NCBI GenBank assembly: GCA_015680685.1 | Contig: MNCI01004147.1 | Coordinates: forward strand, 603,035-667,034 | DNA length: 64,000 nt | Direction: 5' to 3' | From: Gnetum montanum | Taxonomy: Eukaryota; Streptophyta; Gnetopsida; Gnetales; Gnetaceae | Part shown: positions 57,641 through 64,000 of the stretch, piece by piece | Layout of the letters: each line of letters opens with the position of its first letter | How positions within the stretch are numbered: position 1 is the stretch's first letter | The notes under the pieces: model-generated | What the model saw: only the letters and a program-made list of their open reading frames with translations | Told to the model about the DNA's origin: nothing | The model's database searches: none | Translations under genes and position numbers: made by a program

Positions 57641-58292
57641 AACGCATACAGTTATGTTAACACATACCATTACTGATTGGATAAAGGTAGGCCACCTTCC
57701 CAGGAAACTCTCTGACCCTGGAAGTTCCTTAATCTACCTCCAAGTCACTAGGAACGAACCACGTAAGGCTCTTCTAGACTCAGGTCTTGGAGTCAACTTA
57801 ATATCACTGGAGATGTATAAAGCCTGGAACCTACCTCCACTCAAGAAGAGCAATATTCAACTAGAGTTGGTTGACTAGTCCATCACTATTCCCTTGGGAT
57901 TGGTGGAGGACATCGTTACCACTGTGTGTGGTTGGTCATACCCAGCTAATTTCCTGGTGATAGAAGTCAACAGTAACAAAGGGGACTTTCTAATTATAAT
58001 GGGAAGGGCATGGCTAAGTACCATAAATGCATGCCTAGGAATCCACAATCTTTCCTTGAAAATATCTAAGGAAAAAATTTATGGAAAGATCGAGAAGAAG
58101 AAAGTTCCATACATCACATACAGTGACTCAAAGGGTGATGACATGGAGGAATGCTCAGCATCTCCTGCATGCAACTGGTGTGCCCAAGAAACACAGATAC
58201 AAAGGTGCCTATATGTAGCAACCACACAACAAGAGAATACCCAATGGTTGATAGCTAATCAAGAGAGCAACCCACCAACATGCATGGAATGA
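57641..58292 (+). pseudogene. Aspartic protease of element E, active-site DSG kept
   Basis: VMLTHTITDWIKVGHLPRK, then the active site LDSGLGVNLIS (about 57776-57806), MYKAWNLPPLKKSN, one in-frame TAG after LELVD (57876), and an open frame 57894-58292 with GLVEDIVTTVCGWSYPANF, DFLIIMGRAWLST and a Cys-rich tail (SPACNWCAQETQIQRC). The CxxC-containing tail is also in D and F. Only one stop separates this from a full protease region. Confidence 0.82.
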
Positions 58293-60372
58293 ACTGGGAT
58301 AACAACTTGCACCTACAACAAAAGCATAGATACATTGGAATATGAGCATCACAAACTTCCAACCCTTACCCTTAAAACCTCAATTGGAAGAACTTGGATG
58401 CTTTTAAGAAATTCAAAAAAATGCTCATTATTTTGGATCTCTCCCTTTCAATTCAGTCATGGGGGAGATGGCCACCTATGCTGATCATTCTAGGCCCTCA
58501 GTTTCATTTAAGTTTTTTGTTTTACACATTTTTGTTTTACACGTTTTTGTTTTGCACATTCTTATTTTTAACTTTTCTTATTTTTGTTTTACAACATCGT
58601 TTATACTTTTTATTTTATTTGTGTGTGTGTATTTGTTTATCTATTTTGTTAATTTTTTCACCCAATAAGTGCTCTAATGATGGTATGAACTATTTTCTAT
58701 CAGTTGTTAATGTTTGGTTTTTACCTTTAAGATTATGATGTTGATACTAAGGTATGGTTCTTTTGATATGATAGGCAATGAGTCCACATCATCCATACAT
58801 CCACAAATTTCTATGGTCTCTCTTGGCTTGGAACTGTATAGTCCCTTTCTCAATAATAAGAACTATAACGAATCGATGATTGGGCATTTCTCAAACTAAA
58901 GAAGGACTCAAGGATTGAAAAGGGTGTGACTTCAAGGGGATTTGATGCATTTGTGTTGGCCATTCTCTTGGGTGCTGGGATGTTTTCTTTTTGAGTTTTC
59001 TTACCATTCCGACATTGCTCCATTATTGGGAAGTTGAGCTAATAAAAATAACAAAGTCTTTGCATGGTGTGGTTCTCACGTATAAACATTAAAAAAAAAA
59101 CAGTGAGAATTCAAAGCACATCCCTTAGATGACATAATCATTTGGGCTACAAGCACTGGTTATGGAACTAAAATAAACATGTTCCCTCTAACTAAGGCCC
59201 TTCTTGCTTCCCATTCTCTCCTCCTTCGTTTCGTCAGAATGGTGGTGGCTCTTTGGTGAAGGCATTCTTGTTACTTTAAGTGGATGGATTGACCGAATGC
59301 ATTAATGCGAAGTCACTGGATTTGGTTTGTTGAGGCCAGACTTGGAATGGGATCTACTAAGTCACATTAATAATTAACTACACAAGGTGTTGTACATCAC
59401 CTTGTTCTTGAGATTCCATTCCATTCTCTTCTTTCCATCATTCTTCCTCCATTGTCCACCTCATTACCGGTTGTATCATTAGTGTATATTTTGGTTAATG
59501 CATTATTTTATTTTTGGTAAATTCTTGTGGTTAAGACTTTGACTCTTGTTCCAAATGACATTCCCAAAGCCTACAGACTCTTTGAATGTGGGATTGTCAG
59601 GGCATTAAGGGCATGAACCTACTTTGGGGAGGACCCACTAACATTCCTATTTGGTGCACCAGTTAAATTCTTTCCTTTAACATTTTTGCAATCCACTCTA
59701 TTTTGTTCATTTCCATCTTGACATCCACTTCATTGATGTTATAGTTGTCTCTTTTTCTCCCTCTTTCTTGTTCTTTTTCTTTCTCCTTTCTATCGCTACT
59801 AGAGGGTCGCTCTTAGTCATGGGGGTCCTCACCCAATTTTTTCAATTTTCTCCTAGCCCCTACATCTTCGATAGTCACCACTATTATATCTCCAGACCCG
59901 TATTAGCCATACCACAACTCAGCCAATGGACCTTTCACCGAAGCAAGGTATCAAATGCATTGTGATTCATTTACCCTTGCTAATATAAAGACTGTGTTGT
60001 GTGTGCAGATGGCAATCATGCAACAATGGATTGGATCTAGAGGGAACACTTGGAATGGATTGGTGCTGAAGCAGCTACGTAAGGAACGAGATGGATGGTG
60101 TGCTTACAGATAGACAATGAAAGGTGCAATCTTGGCATTGGTAGTGGTAGACTTCTTCTCTCTTCTCTCTTAGCTGCCAAATAAGGCTTGATGTCAAATG
60201 TATAAAGTGTTCACTCTTGTTGTCGTGAACACCAATTTTTTCATGTTCTGTAATGATGATCCGTTCACATGTCATCCCATTCACCATTAGTTCCATTCAA
60301 GTCAATAATCCCATACCTTCCCGATATTTTGTAAGGAACTCAAGGATGAATTTTTATTCAGTCATGGGGGTA
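58293..60372 (+). other. Deletion join, 3' region and PPT of element E
   Basis: The protease tail (TLKTSIGRTW) runs into CACTATTTTGGATCTC-like sequence and the PPT-like AGTCATGGGGGAGATGGCC at 58454. Then T-rich sequence, AATAAA followed by an A-run (59089-59100), GGCATTAAGGGCATGAACC, a motif AGTCATGGGGGTCC at about 59815, and the leader plus PPT TCATGGGGGTA before the 3' LTR. RT-integrase and the extra ORF are both missing. Confidence 0.75.
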
Positions 60373-61214
60373 TGATGGGACGTGATATCACGTCCACCAC
60401 GATATCGCATCCCCCGCGATATCGCTTACGTAATATCACGTCTTCCCCTACAATATCGCGTACGCGATATCGTAGTGCGTCGCCAAATCTATAAATAAGA
60501 GGTGGCTCTCCCTTGTTTCGCAATCTAGATCTAGACCCTTAGTGAAACTCTGGTAGTTTTACCTCTCTAGAGATAGAATAATTTCTATGTGCTCGTAGTA
60601 GGAGTTCCAAAGTGAACGGATCTTTATTCGAGTAAATATTGTATCTGAGCACAAGTTTGTGTATGGAAATAAAGACCAACTTTGGATAAACCTTGCAGTG
60701 CATGGACTATGCTAAATAGGACTTTAATTATTGTTATTTATTGTTCATCATTTAAATAATTTATTAGTTAATTAATCTCTCTCAACCCTTCTCTCCTAGT
60801 TAAGTGCATTCAGTACGACCACTTTGAGCATGTGCGTTATGCTTGGTAATCCCAGTAACAAATAACGTTTGGTAATCCCAGAAGGTTGCATTGGTTTAGG
60901 ATGTGAACGGCAAGTGGGAATGGATACTGATGCTAGGCATTAGAACTTAGTTATTCAAAGTTAGTTACTTAGTCTCTTCACCATTTCCCTCATTAGCATA
61001 GGTGATAAAAACACAAAAGATATAAAAATCACATACCTTAGACTTACTTAACCATACAACCATGAAAAATACAAGTAAGTCTGGGAAGACAACGAATGAG
61101 TAACCTTAAGTGTTCCATAAGGCGTGTAGGCACTTAGTCTGTGAGTTTGACCGGATCGCGCGTCTAACGCTCGTATTCATATGGTTGAGTGTAGGGGTAC
61201 CTCGCCACTCATCA
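60373..61214 (+). repeat. 3' LTR of element E
   Basis: TGATGGG...CTCATCA, 842 bases; TATAAATA 60490-60497. The U3 palindrome array (60380-60478) includes CGTGATATCACG, CACGATATCGC, GCGATATCGC and GTACGCGATATCGTA. Close to the 5' LTR except in the array. Confidence 0.9.
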
Positions 61215-62285
61215 GAGATGATCATGAAGAACCCCTACTCGCAACTAGAAGCATGCTAGATATAATGGAGGCTGTAAGAGTTCCAACAAGGCCCCAAAAG
61301 GATAGTAGGATCAAGAGGTTAGACATGAATAAAATCCCACGATTTGAAGGGGGATACAACGCTGATCCTCAAAATCATTTACAAGCATTCCATGATGCAT
61401 GTGCCTTGCAAAACATAGAAAAAAATGGCAAAAACTGAAGTTGTTCCCAAGGACACTAGTGAAAGAAGCTGAAAGCTGGTACTAGTCCTTAGAATCAGAA
61501 TCCATTCGGAGGTGGAGTACAATGTTAGAATTGTTAAATGATAAGTACCAAACGTACTCCCGAGTGTCTAACCTATGGAAGCAAATCCAAGGATGGAAGT
61601 AAGGAAATCATGAACCCTTGGATGCTACCATGGGCCGCTATTACACATTGTTACATCATTGTCCTGGCCATGGTTATTTGCAGCAGGATCAACTACGCCA
61701 TCTTGTGGATAGACTTAGACATGAAACAAGAAGAACCCTTGGGACGTATGCCCAAGGAAGGTTATCAGAGCTTAGGTCTCATCAAATTCATAGATTGCTA
61801 GAGCAAGTAGCCAAAGAAGAAGGTGAGCTATGAAAGAGAGAAAGTGCGGAAGAATACAACCAAGATCCTTCCCTCCAAAAAAGGGGAGTGAGATTTTGTG
61901 AGGAGGAGGAAGAGTCATCACTCGAAGGGATGGTGAATAGGAAAACTTTGCTTCTTCAAAAGTTAACAACAGAAGTATTGACAAAGGTAGACCAAATGTG
62001 GGACTCCCTGGATAGTAGGTTTGAAATTATTCTTAAAATTGTAGAGGAGTCTAGGGAGCAAGGTAGTGACCCCGACAAAAAGAAAAAGAGAGAAGTGGAC
62101 AATGCACGTAACAAGGGTATGGGAAAAATACCAATCATAGAAGAGGTTGTGGATTCAGACAGGGGCAATGATGGTGGATGCGAGATATGCCAATATGACC
62201 ATCCTAAGGGATGTTGCCCAATGATCTCACATCTACAAGAGTTTGGGATGTATGCACTCAACCCACGATTAAATAAACGGTAAGC
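61215..62285 (+). pseudogene. gag of element F, C-terminal part after E
   Basis: Resumes at DHEEPLLATRSMLDIMEAVR, then DMNKIPRFEGGYNADPQNH (about 61323-61380), a one-base shift near 61430, MDATMGRYYTLLHHCPGHGY, DQLRHLVDRLRHETRRTLG (open 61618-61833). The last part is open (61888-62283) with CEICQYDHPKGCC (about 62180-62220). Confidence 0.82.
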
Positions 62286-62860
62286 ACCTCGACAATTACC
62301 TTATCCCCAAGGTAACCCAAGGCAGTTCCACCAACCTTCAACATATTATCCAAGTGGAACTCCACCACAACCCATTGAGCAACATCAATAGTGGTAATAC
62401 CCACAATCATGGGGGATGCCAACACCAAGGCAAAAATACCCCTACTGGCAACCTGACCCATATGGTTACTACGTGCAGCATCCAATCTCTCCACATGACT
62501 CTATTAGTCACGTTACACCACAACATCACTACCAAGCTCATGAGTATTATAGAACTCCTTCTCCTAGGGAAGATAACTCGTAAACATACCATCCTTCAAA
62601 TCCATCCGAAGCTCTCACACCAATAGCTCCATTACCACCCACTCAAGCAATGCAAGGGGAAATCCCTAATCAACTACAGCAATGCAATGCCACAAGGGTT
62701 GTGAATCCTCAACCCACTGTTGGTTCTGACAATCGTATGAAGAAAATACCTTTCTTTAGAACCAATAGTCCAACCAAGCCTTTACAACCACAAGCGGTTG
62801 AACCTCTGAATGCCTTCCCATCAAATAAAGCTTCAGAGCCCCCTTCGAACCAAACAACAA
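62286..62860 (+). pseudogene. Gln/Pro/Tyr-rich gag-protease linker of element F
   Basis: Decayed linker matching 57141-57640 of E. No catalytic motif; frames rich in Gln, Pro, His and Tyr. Confidence 0.55.
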
Positions 62861-63760
62861 GCTCAACGCATACGGTTATGTTAACACATGTTGTAACTGA
62901 CTAGATCAAGGTTGGCCACGTTCCTAAGAAATTCTTTGATCCTAGAAGCCCTCTAATCTATCTCCAAGTCAATGGGAATAAGCCATGCAAAGCTCTTCTG
63001 GACTCAGGTTCTAGAGTCAACCTAATATCATAAGAAATGTACAAAGCCTGGAACCTGCCTCCATTAAGGAAGAGAAATATTCGCCTAGAGCTAGTTGACC
63101 AATCCATCACTGTTCCCTTGGGACTGGTGGAGGACATCCTCACCACTGTGTGTGGGTGGTCATACCCAGCTGATTTCCTAGTGATACAAGTGAATAACGG
63201 TAAAGGGGACTTCCCAATAATAATGGGAAGGACATGGCTAAGTACTATAGATGCACACCTAGGAATCCATGATCTTTCCCTGGAAATATCTAAGGAGAAC
63301 ACTTTTGGAAAGATCGAGAAGAAGAAGGTTCCATCCATCGCATATAGTGATACGGGTGCAATTGCGTGCAGAGATCATGGGTTGTGCAAATTTTAGCATT
63401 GCCTGCATGCAACCGATGTGCACAAGACATTAATATACAAAAGTGCCTGTATGCAGCAGCCACATGACAAGAAGACAATCAGTGGCTGATAGCTGATCAA
63501 GAGAGAAACTCACTAGTGTGCATGGAACTAACTGAGGGAATAACTTGTGCTTATATCAAAATCATAGATGAACTAGAGCAATTCCGCTGCCAACTTCCAA
63601 GCCTTAACCTTGAAAACATCAACTAGGGGAAGTTGGAAATTCCTAAAAAATTCAAATAGGAGCCCTGATAAGAGATTATTAGTCAATGTGCAATAGACCT
63701 AACCCTTCCATGAATGTAGAATGATCAGTGTACATAATACCTTTGAGACCCTACTCACTA
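62861..63760 (+). pseudogene. Aspartic protease of element F and end of coding region
   Basis: VMLTHVVTD, then the active site LDSGSRVNLIS (about 62998-63030; DSG kept, next Gly is Arg), a TAA, and an open frame 63037-63396 with MYKAWNLPPLRKRN, GLVEDILTTVCGWSYPADF, DFPIIMGRTWLST. The Cys-rich tail follows. The coding remnant ends near 63710, and the sequence passes into GGATCTCCTCCTTCC and the PPT-like tract without RT. Confidence 0.8.
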
Positions 63761-63781
63761 TTTCGGATCTCCTCCTTCCAA

Positions 63782-64000
63782 CTCAATCATGGGGGAGATA
63801 GCCACCTCTACTAATCATTTGAGGCCCTCAGTTCCTTTTTAAATTTTTTATTTTACACATTTTTGTTTTACAAAATTTCTTTACCTTTTCTTGTTTTTGT
63901 TTTGCAACATTGTTTATACTTTTTCATTTCTTTGTGTGACCATTTGTTTTGTTTGTTTTTGTTTTGTTTTTTGTTCTTATTTTTGTCTTTGTTTATTGTT
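63782..64000 (+). other. PPT-like tract and start of the 3' region, element F
   Basis: CAATCATGGGGGAGATAGCC (about 63785) followed by T-rich sequence with TTTTTGTTTTA repeats, as in D and E. The window ends inside it. Confidence 0.7.

Larger units (their letters stand above)
54196..61214 (+). mobile_element. Element E: non-autonomous gag-protease element in F
   Basis: Complete, with perfect duplication GAGAT (54191-54195 and 61215-61219). LTRs 54196-55015 and 60373-61214, primer site, gag, protease, then directly the PPT-like tract (58454), 3' region and PPT. RT, RNase H, integrase and extra ORF are absent. It is the best preserved member: the central gag, zinc-knuckle-like and protease frames are open over hundreds of bases. 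Confidence 0.9.
52426..64000 (+). mobile_element. Element F: non-autonomous gag-protease element, runs past the window
   Basis: 5' LTR (52426-53205), primer site, gag (53350-54195 and 61215-62285), protease (about 62860-63400), PPT-like tract (63782) and the start of the 3' region. Element E interrupts gag. RT, RNase H and integrase are absent between the protease tail and the PPT-like tract, as in D and E. The 3' LTR and right duplication lie outside the window. Confidence 0.85.

Overview
The window is nuclear DNA from a seed plant with a large, repeat-rich genome. The evidence is tRNA-Asp-primed Ty3/gypsy LTR retrotransposons with an FMDDFSTYG-type reverse transcriptase (Ogre/Tat/Athila-like, non-chromoviral), a plant L1-type LINE, tRNA-like SINE copies and AT-rich sequence. 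The species cannot be named from the sequence. I found no intact host gene, tRNA, rRNA, CRISPR array or bacterial operon. Nearly everything is decayed transposon inside decayed transposon, and the reading frames are broken by stops and frameshifts.

Left flank (1-8773): an unclassified region with one intact 126-codon ORF (236-616); a cluster of tRNA-like SINE fragments (2131-4180) interrupted by a solo LTR (2985-3895, perfect duplication CTATC); and a minus-strand LINE (about 4700-8773) with zinc knuckle, endonuclease, reverse transcriptase and zinc-binding C-terminus. The LINE is cut at 8774 by element H.

Nest (8774-64000): element H lies inverted. Its 3' LTR and 3' region are at 8774-13450, and a gag fragment that probably belongs to it is at 51198-52425. 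Element B (13451-51197, plus strand, gag-PR-RT-RH-IN) sits inside H and has a truncated 3' LTR. Inside B's 3' region sit element A (21569-42626, same layout, duplication CCATC/CTATC) and the inverted deletion derivative C (44935-48841, duplication TTGAT/TTGAC). Element D (27857-35784, perfect duplication AATGG) is inserted in A's integrase. Element F (52426 to beyond 64000) follows the H gag fragment and carries element E (54196-61214, perfect duplication GAGAT) in its own gag.

Two kinds of element are present. A and B encode gag, protease, RT, RNase H and integrase, followed by an extra ORF of about 920 codons between pol and the 3' LTR; C and H keep deleted versions of that ORF. The extra ORF has a conserved N-terminal region, a long charged coiled-coil-like region, a conserved C-terminus and, upstream, a TATA box and a probable leader intron. 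D and E encode only gag and protease: they lack RT, RNase H, integrase and the extra ORF, and their U3 regions contain arrays of palindromes centred on GATATC. F shares the gag-protease layout as far as the window shows. The sequence suggests a non-autonomous family that moved using proteins of A/B-like relatives.

An assembly gap (N, 32804-33072) lies in D and is followed by an exact repeat of the 576 bases before it, probably an artefact.
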